A DNA stretch of 64,000 bases from Bacteroidota bacterium. GTDB taxonomy: Bacteria > Bacteroidota > Bacteroidia > B-17B0 > Aurantibacillaceae. The stretch is from positions 1 to 64,000 of the forward strand of contig JAFDYB010000047.1 of the NCBI GenBank assembly GCA_018267655.1, written 5' to 3'. Each line of letters starts with the position of its first letter. Position 1 is the first letter of the stretch. Below are positions 55,177 through 64,000 of this stretch, in pieces. Under the pieces are notes generated by a model that saw only the letters and a program-made list of their open reading frames with translations, searched no databases and had not been told where the DNA came from. The position numbers and the translations under genes are program-made.

Positions 55177-56574
55177 CTACATTATTTTTCTAAACAATAA
55201 AAATAATAGTCCCGACATTATTATTGTAACGGGTAATGTTAGCACCCATGCTAAAAGAATATTTTTAATGGTTTTTTTCTGAAGGTTTTTTAGTCCCTTT
55301 TTAGCAACCATTGTTCCTGCAATGGCTGAAGATAAAACATGTGTAGTTGAAACCGGTAAGCCAAATCCGGTAGAAAGCGCAATTGTGCTGGAACCCACTA
55401 ATTGAGCAGCCGTGCCTTGTGCATAGCTCATACTTTGCTTCCCAATTTTAGAGCCAACTGTTTCTACAATTCTTCGCCAGCCTACCATGGTTCCTAGTCC
55501 TAATGCTATTGATATGGCTATTTTTACCCAATTAGGCGCAAAATCGGTTGTGTTTTTTAATTTACTTATTAAATGTTTTACCTCGTTTATTTCATTAAGA
55601 GAGAGGGCAATATTTTTTCCGGCAATTAATTTTTCAAAATTTTTACCAATTACTATTATATCTTTTCTTAAAGCCGCTTTATCTGCTGTTGGCATTGAGT
55701 CAACACTATGCTGTGAAGATATTAATTCAGAAATATTAAGCGTTGCTTTTTTAATTTCTCTGTACCATTTTATATCCGGTTTATTTACTATACGTGAGCT
55801 ATCTGCAATATTAATATATTTAGAAATTTCTGTGTTTACAGTATTTAATTCCGCTAATTTTATGTCAGGATTAATTACAAAACTTTTAGGTACAAAAACA
55901 ATAAGCACTAACATTAACAATCCTATACCTTTTTGACCATCGTTACTGCCATGCGTAAAACTTACTAAACCACAGCACGTAGTTAGCACCCAACGAATCC
56001 AAGTAGGTGGTGTTTTGCCGGGAATAGGTTCTTTATAAATATATTGGTTTCGAATAAGGCGTTTAAAGAGGTACATAACAAATATAGCAACTGCAAAACC
56101 AAATAATGGCGAAAGTAATAATGCTAATCCAATGTCTTGTGCTTTAGTCCAATTTACTGAATTTTTGCCATCTGCAATTGATAAGGCTATGCCTATTCCT
56201 AATATAGAACCAATAAGTGTGTGTGATGATGATGCCGGAAGACCAACGTACCACGTGCCAAAATTCCAAATAATTGCAGTAATTAACACTGCCAAAATCA
56301 TGCTTATACTGTGATATATATTAGCATCAACCAAAACTTCGGTAGGCAGTATATTTACAATACCCATTGCTACACCTAAGCCACCAACAAATACGCCAAC
56401 AAAATTGCAAATACCACTAAACACCACTGCTACAGTTGGTTTTAACGCATTTGTGTAAATAACGGTGGCTACTGCGTTTGCGGTATCATGAAACCCATTA
56501 ATAAATTCAAAAAAAATAGTTAAGGCAACGCAAACGATTAGTAATATAAATAAGCCCGTAGATAAGTCAAACAT
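55177..56574 (-). CDS. PiT-family inorganic phosphate transporter
   Basis: 465 residues. Two PiT signature motifs: FINGFHDTANAVATVIYTN (about 24-42) in the N-terminal half and VSFTHGSNDGQKGIG (about 205-219) in the C-terminal half, with about ten membrane segments. A soluble central insert (about 235-340) separates the halves. Takes up phosphate with protons or sodium. Monocistronic. No PhoU-like gene is adjacent. Confidence 0.93.
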   Translation of the reverse strand: MFDLSTGLFILLIVCVALTIFFEFINGFHDTANAVATVIYTNALKPTVAVVFSGICNFVGVFVGGLGVAMGIVNILPTEVLVDANIYHSISMILAVLITAIIWNFGTWYVGLPASSSHTLIGSILGIGIALSIADGKNSVNWTKAQDIGLALLLSPLFGFAVAIFVMYLFKRLIRNQYIYKEPIPGKTPPTWIRWVLTTCCGLVSFTHGSNDGQKGIGLLMLVLIVFVPKSFVINPDIKLAELNTVNTEISKYINIADSSRIVNKPDIKWYREIKKATLNISELISSQHSVDSMPTADKAALRKDIIVIGKNFEKLIAGKNIALSLNEINEVKHLISKLKNTTDFAPNWVKIAISIALGLGTMVGWRRIVETVGSKIGKQSMSYAQGTAAQLVGSSTIALSTGFGLPVSTTHVLSSAIAGTMVAKKGLKNLQKKTIKNILLAWVLTLPVTIIMSGLLFLLFRKIM

Positions 56575-56644
56575 AAAAGCAATTTTGTGTAAAAGTAGTT
56601 TTATTTTAAAGTGCTATTGTTAACCTAATGTTAAGAAATTATGG

Positions 56645-57940
56645 CTATGTAGTTTGTTCTATTAGTTTAAACAACACTGTTTCAACGCTTTGCCTGTTTC
56701 TTTTTAACACGGTGATCTCGTAACCATCAACAGTTTTTTTATCATTTGTTGCCGGTATTCTACCAAAAATAAAGTTTACATACCCAGAAACAGTTTCGTA
56801 ATGTGGATTTAAAGGTAGTGCAAGCGGTAATATTTCGTTTAGTTCGTTAATTGGAACTTGAGCGTTAATTATAAATTCGATATCGCTCTTCTTTTCAATT
56901 TTTGGTTTTTCTTCATCGTGTTCGTCTTGAATTTCACCTACTAATTCTTCAATAATATCCTCCATTGTTACTAAACCTGCTGTTGAACCAAATTCGTCTG
57001 TAACAATTGCCATTTGTATATGTTGTTTTTGAAAATCGCGAAGGAGTGCGTTTATTTTCATGCTTTCAGGTACAAAATGTACCGGTCTCATAATTTCTTT
57101 TAAGGATTTAAATTTATTTTCAATAATTGCTTTTAAAAGATCTTTTGTGTGAACTATGCCAACAATATTATTCGTGTCGCCAAGATAAATTGGTATTCTA
57201 CTAAAACCCTCGTCAATTATTTGCTTTGTAATTTCACTTTTGCCTAGCTCTATATCTAAAGCCGACATTCTATTGTGAGGTACCATTACTTGTTTAACCG
57301 TTCTGTCATCAAAATCAAAAACATTTTGTATTAATTCGTTTTCACTTGGTTTAATGGCTCCTCCCTCTTCACTTTCAGTTAAAATCAATCTAAGTTCTTC
57401 TTCGGTGTGAACTTCTTCTTCTGTAGAATTGTTTACTCCAAATAGGCGTAATGCTAAATTTGAAGTGTAATTTAATAACCAAATAAGCGGACTAAATAAA
57501 AAATAAAAAATTCGCATTGGCCAGGCTATAATTAACGAAGTAATTAAACTGTACTTTATACCAATCATTTTAGGAATTTGTTCTCCTAATGTAACATGTA
57601 AAAATGTTAGTAGTGTTAATGCAATTGGAAGCGAAATGCTATGCACCGTTACCGGATTTGAAATAATATTATACTTTTCAAAAAAACTTATAACAAATTT
57701 TGATATTACAACCTCGCCAACTGCCCCTAAAGCAAGTGATGCAAGTGTTATTCCTAACTGTGTAGCAGATAAATAGGCGTCTAATTTTTCAACTAATTTT
57801 TTTGTAAGCTTTGCCCTACTAACACCTTTTTGAATTTTAATATCTAATTGAGATGCTCTTACTTTCACAAGCGCAAATTCGGCAGCTACAAAAAATCCGT
57901 TTAAAAAAATAAGTAAAAAAGTAATTAGAATGTCTCCCAC
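56645..57940 (-). CDS. HlyC/CorC (CNNM)-family transporter with CBS domains
   Basis: 431 residues. DUF21 membrane domain (about 1-170, starting ILITFLLIFLNGFFVAAEFA), two CBS domains (about 195-325; VKQVMVPHNRMSALDIELGK and VTDEFGSTAGLVTMEDIIEE), then a CorC_HlyC domain (about 340-425; ETVSGYVNFIFGRIPA). The family is linked to magnesium or cobalt export or tolerance. Topology and length normal. Confidence 0.92.
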   Translation of the reverse strand: MGDILITFLLIFLNGFFVAAEFALVKVRASQLDIKIQKGVSRAKLTKKLVEKLDAYLSATQLGITLASLALGAVGEVVISKFVISFFEKYNIISNPVTVHSISLPIALTLLTFLHVTLGEQIPKMIGIKYSLITSLIIAWPMRIFYFLFSPLIWLLNYTSNLALRLFGVNNSTEEEVHTEEELRLILTESEEGGAIKPSENELIQNVFDFDDRTVKQVMVPHNRMSALDIELGKSEITKQIIDEGFSRIPIYLGDTNNIVGIVHTKDLLKAIIENKFKSLKEIMRPVHFVPESMKINALLRDFQKQHIQMAIVTDEFGSTAGLVTMEDIIEELVGEIQDEHDEEKPKIEKKSDIEFIINAQVPINELNEILPLALPLNPHYETVSGYVNFIFGRIPATNDKKTVDGYEITVLKRNRQSVETVLFKLIEQTT

Positions 57941-58047
57941 AATTATATCTTGTAAAGATACTAATTTTATTGTAAGTGTTAAATAATAAACTTTTTTGAA
58001 AACAATACGAGGTAGTAACGATTTTTATTAAGTGTTGTAGTGTTTTT

Positions 58048-58884
58048 TTAATGGCGCATAAGTCTTTGGGTACGCATAATTGAAGGGTGATGGAGATTCT
58101 TATTTCCTTTTAAATTTGCTTTTACCCATTTACCGTTTTTATATTCCAAAATTTTAGTTTTATTTTTTTGGGTGTAGAATAATAAAGGAGCTCCATTTGA
58201 ACTGGAATTAATAAAAACAGATGCTATATTTTCTTCAGTAAGACTCTCGTTATCAACACCAATCCAATCAAGACCATTAAATTTAAAAACTGAAATTTTA
58301 TTTTTACAAGTGCTACTTAAAAAAGCAGTATAAACGCATTTTTCAGCTTGATTGTAGTAAATGCTTGTTTGGTTTACATTTGTTTTTAAAAAAATATTTT
58401 GTCCTAAAATTTGCCATTCTTTGCCATTATAGTTCATAACAGTAATATTGTTGTTATTTAATGAATCTACAAAAGAAACGTAAATATTATCTGTTGTTTT
58501 ATCAATGGCAATTGCCGGGAATTTTATTGCTCCTTTTGAAAATCCCTTTTTTCCAATGCTATTCCAAGTACTTCCATTGTAACTAATAACGGAACATTTA
58601 TTATTATTTTCTTCATCTTGATAAGCTAAAACCGGCAAGTTTTTTGCATTTATTGTTAGGGAATACGGACCTAGTTTTCCACTAGCAACAGCAGGTTGGC
58701 CCACGTAAGTCCATGCCGTATCTTTTATTTTTTTTACACTAACGTGTTTATTATTAATACTAGAACTTTCAAATGCTGTATAAATCACGCCTAAAGAGTC
58801 AATAGTTGTAGCATTTGTTATTATGTTTTGCGATTGTGTGCTAAGTGCCACAGAAATAAACAGAGTTATAAATTTACTTTTCAT
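58048..58884 (-). CDS. Exported beta-propeller-like protein
   Basis: 278 residues from the ATG at 58884, which gives a clean signal peptide (MKSKFITLFISVALSTQSQ); the longer frame (from 58962) adds 26 residues before it and is rejected. The body is a run of beta strands (YVGQPAV, ITVMNYNGKEWQILG, ISVFKFNGLDWIGV) recurring every 40-45 residues, as in kelch-like or WG propellers. No enzyme motif. Function unknown. Confidence 0.7.
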   Translation of the reverse strand: MKSKFITLFISVALSTQSQNIITNATTIDSLGVIYTAFESSSINNKHVSVKKIKDTAWTYVGQPAVASGKLGPYSLTINAKNLPVLAYQDEENNNKCSVISYNGSTWNSIGKKGFSKGAIKFPAIAIDKTTDNIYVSFVDSLNNNNITVMNYNGKEWQILGQNIFLKTNVNQTSIYYNQAEKCVYTAFLSSTCKNKISVFKFNGLDWIGVDNESLTEENIASVFINSSSNGAPLLFYTQKNKTKILEYKNGKWVKANLKGNKNLHHPSIMRTQRLMRH

Positions 58885-58978
58885 TATTTTTATTAAGTTA
58901 GGTATTGTCGAAGCGGAGTTGGAATTGCAACTTTTTAGTGAATAATTTTTTATTAATCTCAAGCTATATTTTCAAGTT

Positions 58979-59050
58979 ATACCAAGTATAAATATAGCAA
59001 AATTATTTAGTTGCCTATTCATGTTTTCTATTTTGATACGATACTTGGTG
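58979..59050. repeat. Short repeat, copy 4
   Basis: The left end ATACCAAGTATAAATATA (58979-58996) matches copy 3 (19839); the right end (59040-59050, GATACTTGGTG) is its rough inverse. About 70 nt, so it is internally deleted relative to the 160-nt copy. Lies between two leftward genes. Confidence 0.55.
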
Positions 59051-59110
59051 CAACTCTTTTACAAAAATTGGCTTTAGCGGTTTTGCAAATGTGCCACCAA
59101 GCTCATTGGT

Positions 59111-61651
59111 TTATTTTGTTTTGTTTTTAAATGTTAGGTATTCTTTTTGTGTTAAGGTCGTGTCATAAAGTCCAACTTTTTCGCCTGCGTGTTTGTTAAT
59201 GCCCGTGTATTCTAAACTTGCGTCTTCGTAGCGTTTAAACTTGTAAACCGCATCGTTCATTAAGGCAGAGTTAAAAACGCCTAAGCTTACTAATAACTCA
59301 AAATCTTTTACATATAAGCCTGTTACCTTGCGAAAAAGCGCAGGCTCAAGCTTTGTAATCACATCGTTTAAGCGGTGCTCTCTATAATCTGTTAAGTACA
59401 TAAAAATTGGAATTCTTGTTGCAAACTTGATCAATTTTTCTTGAATTTGTTTTCGTAAATTTTTGTATTCTTTTTCTTCTTCGGTAAGTTCTTTTTTTTG
59501 TTTTGCAGACATGCCCTCTGTGCCTTCTTTTTTGGCTTTTTTAACGGCATCTGATTTGTTGATGATGGTTTCTATTTCTTGATTCAAATTTCTAAAACCT
59601 TCAATGTTCATCAAGGCTTTCATGGCTTCTTCGTTGTTCATTAAACGTTGCAATGTGTTATTGTCCACATTCACAAGCAATGCACTTTCCCAACGTCTGG
59701 CAAGCAATGTTGCTGTTGTTCCACTCATGGCAATATCTAAAATTCCTGCGGCATCTATTTGTTTCATGGAGCTACCGTCATAAGCCAACACAGGCAAGAA
59801 GTTTATAAATTCTTCAACATTCTTTTCGGGGTTGCTTTCGTTGATGTTTAAGTTGCAAGCGTATTCAGCAATTTGTTTTAAGGCTCGGTTGGGTGCAAAG
59901 TCAAACACATAACATTCTTCTTTTAAAATTTCTTCTTTGTTGGGTGATTTGCTGTCGGGGTTTTTGATTACCCAAGGTGTTTGTACCCTAAAAGCTGCTT
60001 GAAAATAAGTCTCGGGACTTGATGAATTTCTAAGCATAAAAATTCCTGTCCATGGTTTTACCGAAACGCCTGTTGTTAGTTTGCCACAAGAAAGGGTAAT
60101 GGTTTTTGATTGTAAGGGGTCGTCCATTCCGCTTAAAACAGGTTCAAGTGCTTTTACGCCAATGCCAGCTTCTGTGCCAGCTGCAATAATTACTTTGTAA
60201 TCGTGATAAAACTGGTTGTTGCGTTTTTTCAAAAGATTTGCCATGGCGTGGCACGAAGCCACCGAAGGTAAAAACCAAAACGTATGATTCAATACGCTTT
60301 TCAGTCGTGCATCAGAATAGGGCAAAGGCGGCTTTTCTGTTTTTAATTTTAGCGTATCTACAATTTGTTCAACAAACGAACCACGAATCAGATCCAACCA
60401 CTTTTGTACATCATCTTCATATTTAAAATGTGCTTTGCTTCCTTCGCCTTCGGCTTTAAAAAAGGTATTCAGGTCAAAGCCGTCAAACTCGCCCAGCTCC
60501 GCAACTTTGGTAATGGTTTCCGGAAGTTGGTAGGTAAGCATGACCATTCGGGGCAGACTTGCATACGGATTTGCTCCATCTTTTTTCTTCCAGTTTTCTT
60601 TAGCTCGTTGTTCGTCTGAATAGGTCCAGTTAAAAATTTGTTCTTCGATAAACTCGCCTGAGTTGATAGCACGAAACGGTGTACCGGACAAATACAAAAA
60701 GTGATTGGCTTTTATGGGTAAAACGCCCTCCAGGGTATCAATGCCATCTTCTAGCAAGCCCTCTTTTTCAATATTTTTAAAATCTTCAATTTCTTTTTCT
60801 GCTTCGCTGTCTTTGCCAAACAGGTGTTGGGCATTTTCTCGCCACGCCCCAAAATGGTATTCGTCAAACACAATACAATCCCATTCGGTATTATGAACCC
60901 ACTCGTTTTTTACTTTAATACTTCCGTCTTTTTGTGTTCCTAAATAATCCTGAAACGAACCGAAACAAACTAAATTGGTTTTTGATAAATCAGTTTTCTT
61001 TGAAATATTCTCGGCTTCATTTTTTGAGAAGAAAGTCCAAGCTTTAAAATCGGTATGCGTGTTTAAATCTTCACGCCACGCATCTTCTACAGCAGGTTTA
61101 AAAGTTAAAACCAACACGTTTTTCCATTTCATTTGTTTGGCAAGCTGATAGGTGGTAAAGGTTTTGCCGAAACGCATTTTTGCGTTCCAAAGAAAGTGAG
61201 GTGTTCTATTTGGGTTTTCCTTTTTATAGCTTTTAAAGTAAGCCATGGTTTTAGTGACCGCTTCTTGTTGCTCGGGTCGCATACCAAAATTCAGCACCCT
61301 ATTTTCTTCCGTGCGTTCGCCGGTTTTTATTTCATGAATGGCTTGGCGCAGTTGATTGAGCGTGCAAACAAACCATTCCCCATCCGGATTTTTAATTTTA
61401 TTCCTGCGAAGTAAGGCATGAACAGTTTTATCGGTAAAGCTGCTGCCATCCGGCTTCATGGAAGTTTCTTCAAATACAATTTTAAATTCGGCTCGGGTGG
61501 CACCAATTTGTTCTTTGATGCGCGTTTGAGCATCTCGGTCGGTAAAACCGATTTTGATTTGCCCTTTGCGCTTGCTGTCGTTCGGCAGTTCATAAGCATA
61601 AATGGTGGGATTAACGCCGGGGCGTGGAGGAAAGAATTCTTTTTTACTCAT
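59111..61651 (-). CDS. GIY-YIG (T5orf172) and DEAD/DEAH-box helicase fusion, putative restriction enzyme
   Basis: 846 residues. N-terminal GIY-YIG nuclease-like domain (about 17-105; YAYELPNDSKRKGQIKIGFT), then an SF2 helicase: Walker A AKMRFGKT (157-164; the usual G is Arg-Phe-Gly), DEYH (263-266), LYLSGTPFRAI, and a C-terminal helicase domain with TGVSVKPWTG and FQAAFRVQTPW. Paired with an Eco57I-type methylase, this is a plausible restriction subunit that translocates and nicks. It overlaps the rhuM-fic gene by 4 nt. Confidence 0.85.
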   Translation of the reverse strand: MSKKEFFPPRPGVNPTIYAYELPNDSKRKGQIKIGFTDRDAQTRIKEQIGATRAEFKIVFEETSMKPDGSSFTDKTVHALLRRNKIKNPDGEWFVCTLNQLRQAIHEIKTGERTEENRVLNFGMRPEQQEAVTKTMAYFKSYKKENPNRTPHFLWNAKMRFGKTFTTYQLAKQMKWKNVLVLTFKPAVEDAWREDLNTHTDFKAWTFFSKNEAENISKKTDLSKTNLVCFGSFQDYLGTQKDGSIKVKNEWVHNTEWDCIVFDEYHFGAWRENAQHLFGKDSEAEKEIEDFKNIEKEGLLEDGIDTLEGVLPIKANHFLYLSGTPFRAINSGEFIEEQIFNWTYSDEQRAKENWKKKDGANPYASLPRMVMLTYQLPETITKVAELGEFDGFDLNTFFKAEGEGSKAHFKYEDDVQKWLDLIRGSFVEQIVDTLKLKTEKPPLPYSDARLKSVLNHTFWFLPSVASCHAMANLLKKRNNQFYHDYKVIIAAGTEAGIGVKALEPVLSGMDDPLQSKTITLSCGKLTTGVSVKPWTGIFMLRNSSSPETYFQAAFRVQTPWVIKNPDSKSPNKEEILKEECYVFDFAPNRALKQIAEYACNLNINESNPEKNVEEFINFLPVLAYDGSSMKQIDAAGILDIAMSGTTATLLARRWESALLVNVDNNTLQRLMNNEEAMKALMNIEGFRNLNQEIETIINKSDAVKKAKKEGTEGMSAKQKKELTEEEKEYKNLRKQIQEKLIKFATRIPIFMYLTDYREHRLNDVITKLEPALFRKVTGLYVKDFELLVSLGVFNSALMNDAVYKFKRYEDASLEYTGINKHAGEKVGLYDTTLTQKEYLTFKNKTK

Positions 61652-62631
61652 ACGTTTTTAATAAGATTAACTATCAAACTTATCATAATATCCTTTTCGG
61701 AAGGATTGCTTTGAGCTACCAATAAAGCTAATGTTGTTAACCCCGTATCATTAATTTTTATTTCGCCCGATTTTTTTAAATGATATTTGTTTCTTTCTAA
61801 AAACCATACAAATAAAAAGGCACCAATACGTTTGTTGCCATCTGTAAACGAATGGTTTTTTATTACAAAATAAAGTAAATGTGCGGCTTGCTCCTCTATA
61901 CTTGGATAAACATATTTCCCTCCGAAAGTTTGAGTAATGCTTTGCAACGAGCTTTTAAAGCTTTTGTCTTTTTCATTGCCAAAAAGAGCAGTTGCTTCTT
62001 TTTTTTGTATCAATTGTTTTTTTAGTTCATCAATTGCTTTTTGTGCTTCGGAATATTCAATTTCATACGTAATTTTTTCATTCAAATTTTCTACCTTTAG
62101 TTTGTTGCTATCAAATTGATTAAGCAATACAAAACTAGTGGTGTAGCTATTTATAATTTCCAATAAACCTTTTGCTTCATTTATTTGTAAACTTTCTGCT
62201 TTTGCACTTTGGCTGATAAGTTGAATGGTTTGCTGTAATTGTTCTAAACGTTTTTGATTGATGGCCGCGCCTTTAACTAAATAATCTTTTAGTCGTTGTG
62301 TTGCCCACTGACGAAACTGCGTACCTCTAATTGAATTAACGCGATAACCAACAGAAATAATTACATCCAGATTATAATATTTGGTGTCTTTTGTCTGTGT
62401 TTTTCCCTTAATAGCACCGTGTTGAGTGGTATGTGCAAAATTTGCACACACCCTATTTTCTTCTAATTCTCGCTCTTTAAAAATATTTTTTAAATGCTTT
62501 GTTATTACTGTTCTATCCCGTTCAAAAAGTTGTGCAAGCTGCTCCTGGTTTAGCCATACCGTATCTCCATCAAACTGAACCGTAATTTCAGTTTGTGCAT
62601 CTTTTGTTTGGTAAATTATTATTTCACTCAT
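61648..62631 (-). CDS. RhuM-Fic/Doc fusion protein
   Basis: 327 residues. N-terminal RhuM/KilA-N-like part (about 1-125; DTVWLNQEQLAQLFERDRTV, FRQWATQRLKDYLVKGAAI), a coiled linker (about 125-215), and a C-terminal Fic/Doc domain with active-site motif HSFTDGNKR (260-268). Doc proteins phosphorylate EF-Tu and Fic proteins AMPylate targets; the residue before G is Asp, as in Fic and Doc (HxFxDGN). No antitoxin gene is adjacent. Sits between the methylase and the helicase. Confidence 0.88.
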   Translation of the reverse strand: MSEIIIYQTKDAQTEITVQFDGDTVWLNQEQLAQLFERDRTVITKHLKNIFKERELEENRVCANFAHTTQHGAIKGKTQTKDTKYYNLDVIISVGYRVNSIRGTQFRQWATQRLKDYLVKGAAINQKRLEQLQQTIQLISQSAKAESLQINEAKGLLEIINSYTTSFVLLNQFDSNKLKVENLNEKITYEIEYSEAQKAIDELKKQLIQKKEATALFGNEKDKSFKSSLQSITQTFGGKYVYPSIEEQAAHLLYFVIKNHSFTDGNKRIGAFLFVWFLERNKYHLKKSGEIKINDTGLTTLALLVAQSNPSEKDIMISLIVNLIKNV

Positions 62632-62660
62632 TTAATTAAGTTTTATCTTTTTTTGTCTGT

Positions 62661-62765
62661 ATCAGGATTGACCGGATTAATGGATTTGCAAGATTGAATC
62701 CTATCCATATCCTAATCCTATCTATATCCTAATCCTGCCCATCTTCTAATCCTGAAAATCCTGAT
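62661..62765. repeat. Palindrome-flanked 17-bp tandem repeat
   Basis: Three full 17-bp units (AATCCTATCCATATCCT and variants; 62697-62747) and part of a fourth. The outer edges ATCAGGATTGACCGGATT (62661-62678) and AATCCTGAAAATCCTGAT (62748-62765) are imperfect inverted repeats (3 mismatches). Typical of dispersed Bacteroidota intergenic repeats. It separates rhuM-fic from the methylase. Confidence 0.7.
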
Positions 62766-62859
62766 GCTGACTATTTTCCATTGGCCGTATCATACTTTCT
62801 ATAAAGGCTATCTCTTCTTTTGTTAGTTTATATTTTTTGTAGAGCTTATTCCTCATCAT
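62746..62859 (-). pseudogene. Leftover methylase C-terminus (37 aa)
   Basis: A 37-codon frame (MMRNKLYKKYKLTKEEIAFI then ESMIRPMENS) starts over the last codons of the methylase. It repeats the methylase's own end pattern (LCKRWGITKEEWAFIDSRI), in the form seen at the end of related Eco57I-type methylases. It is probably a relic of a replaced or duplicated tail. Confidence 0.45.
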
Positions 62860-64000
62860 TATCTACCGCTTCGCTTGCATTAATATCTTTAATTCTTGAA
62901 TCAATAAATGCCCATTCTTCTTTTGTAATGCCCCAACGCTTACAAAGCATCTCATCGGTATAAATATCTTCATAATTTCCTAAATCGGGAATGAAAATAA
63001 ATTTGTCTTTTGTTACGTGTTGTGAAACCACAGTTTGCAAAAGCAGAAAACGAACAATTTTTGTAAACAAATATGTTTTGTATGATTCTACTTCTTTCTT
63101 TGTAGAAAAAGCACCTGCAACAATAAATGATTCAGTGCAACATTCATTTGGTTTTGCAATTCGTGTATTTCCGTCATAGTAAAATCCAACCGGTTTTGAA
63201 AAATCAGTTTGTCCGGCAATTGGTGCTGGTGGCACTAACAATTTCCATTTATCCAATAATTTATTTTCGTCTTGCACATCTTTTTCTGAGGCGTATTTCA
63301 AACCAATTCTTTGAATAAACCAACACGGTATTCCAGAGTTTTTAGGTGTGTAATTTGTCGGTAAACCAAAAGGCTTTCTTGATGACACAACAGAACTTAA
63401 ATTTTTTCCACCATTTTCCTTTTTAGCCAAAACTTTTCTGATGATTGGAAGTGCCTGACTATGGCGGATGAAAATTGGAAATTCATTTAAAACACGTTCC
63501 GTTTTTTTTGCTTCGCCATTTATGTAATTGGTTACTTCGCAAGTTCCAGCATTTTCTTTATCCCAAAGGAAATAACAAATTCCTCCTGCCACATCAACAC
63601 CCGGAAACACATCGTTTGAGTTTTCAAAATCAACTAGTTTTCTAATGTGCTTATCGTTCAGCATTTCATTTCTAAACTCGTCTAATCCTTTACCCCCTGC
63701 AAACCAGCGAGCAGGAATAATCATTGTTAAATATCTTGGCTGCAATTTTTTAGCTTGTTCAACAAACTTGTGATAGATTGGGCTTGCGCTTCGTCCGTGT
63801 CCTGCATCACTCAACTGATAGGGTGGATTTCCAATAATTACATCAAATTTCATATTTTCTCCTTTTTTAGTTTTTTTGTTTGTAAAGTAGGTTGAGACGC
63901 TATGTATAGCGTCTGTACCTAAGTGTATAAAGTTGTAAGCGTAGGTTTCGGCATCCTCGCCACGGTCATATACTTCTTGGCTTGCTCCGCACCGGGTGCA
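62846..64000 (-). CDS. Eco57I-type DNA adenine methylase, partial at window edge
   Basis: The frame runs open to the window end (about 384 codons), so the ATG at 63851-63853 is internal, not the start. Catalytic motif IIGNPPYQL (N6-adenine type), then IPARWFAGGKGLDEFR and DVFPGVDVAGGICYFLW, typical of Eco57I/type IIG-III methylases. Upstream is VYDRGEDAETYAYNFIH, as in family members, then an insert containing a palindrome (63895-63914), then MKFDV. The AdoMet motif I should lie beyond the window. Likely partner of the helicase at 59111. Confidence 0.85.
   Translation of the reverse strand, partial: CTRCGASQEVYDRGEDAETYAYNFIHLGTDAIHSVSTYFTNKKTKKGENMKFDVIIGNPPYQLSDAGHGRSASPIYHKFVEQAKKLQPRYLTMIIPARWFAGGKGLDEFRNEMLNDKHIRKLVDFENSNDVFPGVDVAGGICYFLWDKENAGTCEVTNYINGEAKKTERVLNEFPIFIRHSQALPIIRKVLAKKENGGKNLSSVVSSRKPFGLPTNYTPKNSGIPCWFIQRIGLKYASEKDVQDENKLLDKWKLLVPPAPIAGQTDFSKPVGFYYDGNTRIAKPNECCTESFIVAGAFSTKKEVESYKTYLFTKIVRFLLLQTVVSQHVTKDKFIFIPDLGNYEDIYTDEMLCKRWGITKEEWAFIDSRIKDINASEAVDNDEE
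63895..63914. repeat. Palindrome inserted in frame in the methylase
   Basis: AGACGCTAT and ATAGCGTCT (63895-63903 and 63906-63914) are exact inverted repeats around GT. It lies in the coding frame of the methylase and produces an extra stretch (TDAIHSVST) between two conserved blocks, without a stop or frameshift. Confidence 0.65.

Noticed and set aside
59111..61651. Helicase as a classical type III restriction subunit
   Set aside because: It has an N-terminal GIY-YIG domain rather than the usual C-terminal nuclease, and a RhuM-Fic gene is interposed, so a plain type III label would mislead.
62697..62764. Regularly spaced repeats that could suggest a CRISPR array
   Set aside because: Units are contiguous 17-bp copies without spacers, and no cas gene is present.

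Overview
ORGANISM. The window reads as chromosomal DNA of an AT-rich Bacteroidota bacterium. The signs are Bacteroidota-type promoters (TAnnTTTG) in front of several genes, almost no Shine-Dalgarno sequences, a type IX secretion C-terminal sorting domain, an IPExxxVDY-family protein after rnc, and a fused alpha/beta E1 dehydrogenase. No species is assigned.

LAYOUT. 1-20 kb is housekeeping: E1 dehydrogenase, an NlpC/P60 lipoprotein, an OmpH-like and a MazG-like pair, acpP-fabF-rnc-IPExxxVDY, aroE-tex, a T9SS cargo protein, a TPR protein, gyrA and clpC. 20.2-37.3 kb is a mobile island. It has two outward-facing large serine recombinases, one at each end. Its right end lies inside an initiator tRNA gene, and a 17-bp near-match to that end lies in inverted orientation just beyond the left recombinase. 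37.4-58.9 kb is housekeeping again: era, an M16 protease, fahA with a MoxR ATPase, an endonuclease/phosphatase-family protein, 3-hydroxyacyl-CoA dehydrogenase, der, an M28 peptidase, a BI-1 protein, a DUF255 protein, a PiT transporter and a CNNM/CorC-like protein. 59.1-64 kb is a second defence locus cut by the window edge: a GIY-YIG/DEAD helicase, a RhuM-Fic/Doc protein and an Eco57I-type methylase.

HOW THE GENES WORK TOGETHER. The island core is one leftward run of eight genes, each overlapping or within 14 nt of the next: hsdM-hsdS fusion, hsdR, a small membrane protein, an Nmad2-like protein, an Mrr-like type IV restriction enzyme, AbiV, DarT and DarG. It looks like a layered anti-phage operon: type I restriction-modification, modified-base restriction, abortive infection, and a DNA ADP-ribosylating toxin with its antitoxin. 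The flanks carry small genes of mostly unknown function, paired acidic paralogues, repeated leaders and a dense array of perfect stem-loops.

POINTS TO CHECK FIRST. (1) Inverted att-like ends and two recombinases aimed at tRNA-fMet. (2) The eight-gene operon, with an HsdR that lacks the usual nuclease lysine. (3) RNase III with its catalytic Asp replaced by Tyr. (4) A family of short repeats with inverted ends placed behind genes, one copy holding the likely clpC terminator. (5) A palindrome inserted in frame in the Eco57I methylase. (6) An HNH endonuclease relic upstream of acpP.
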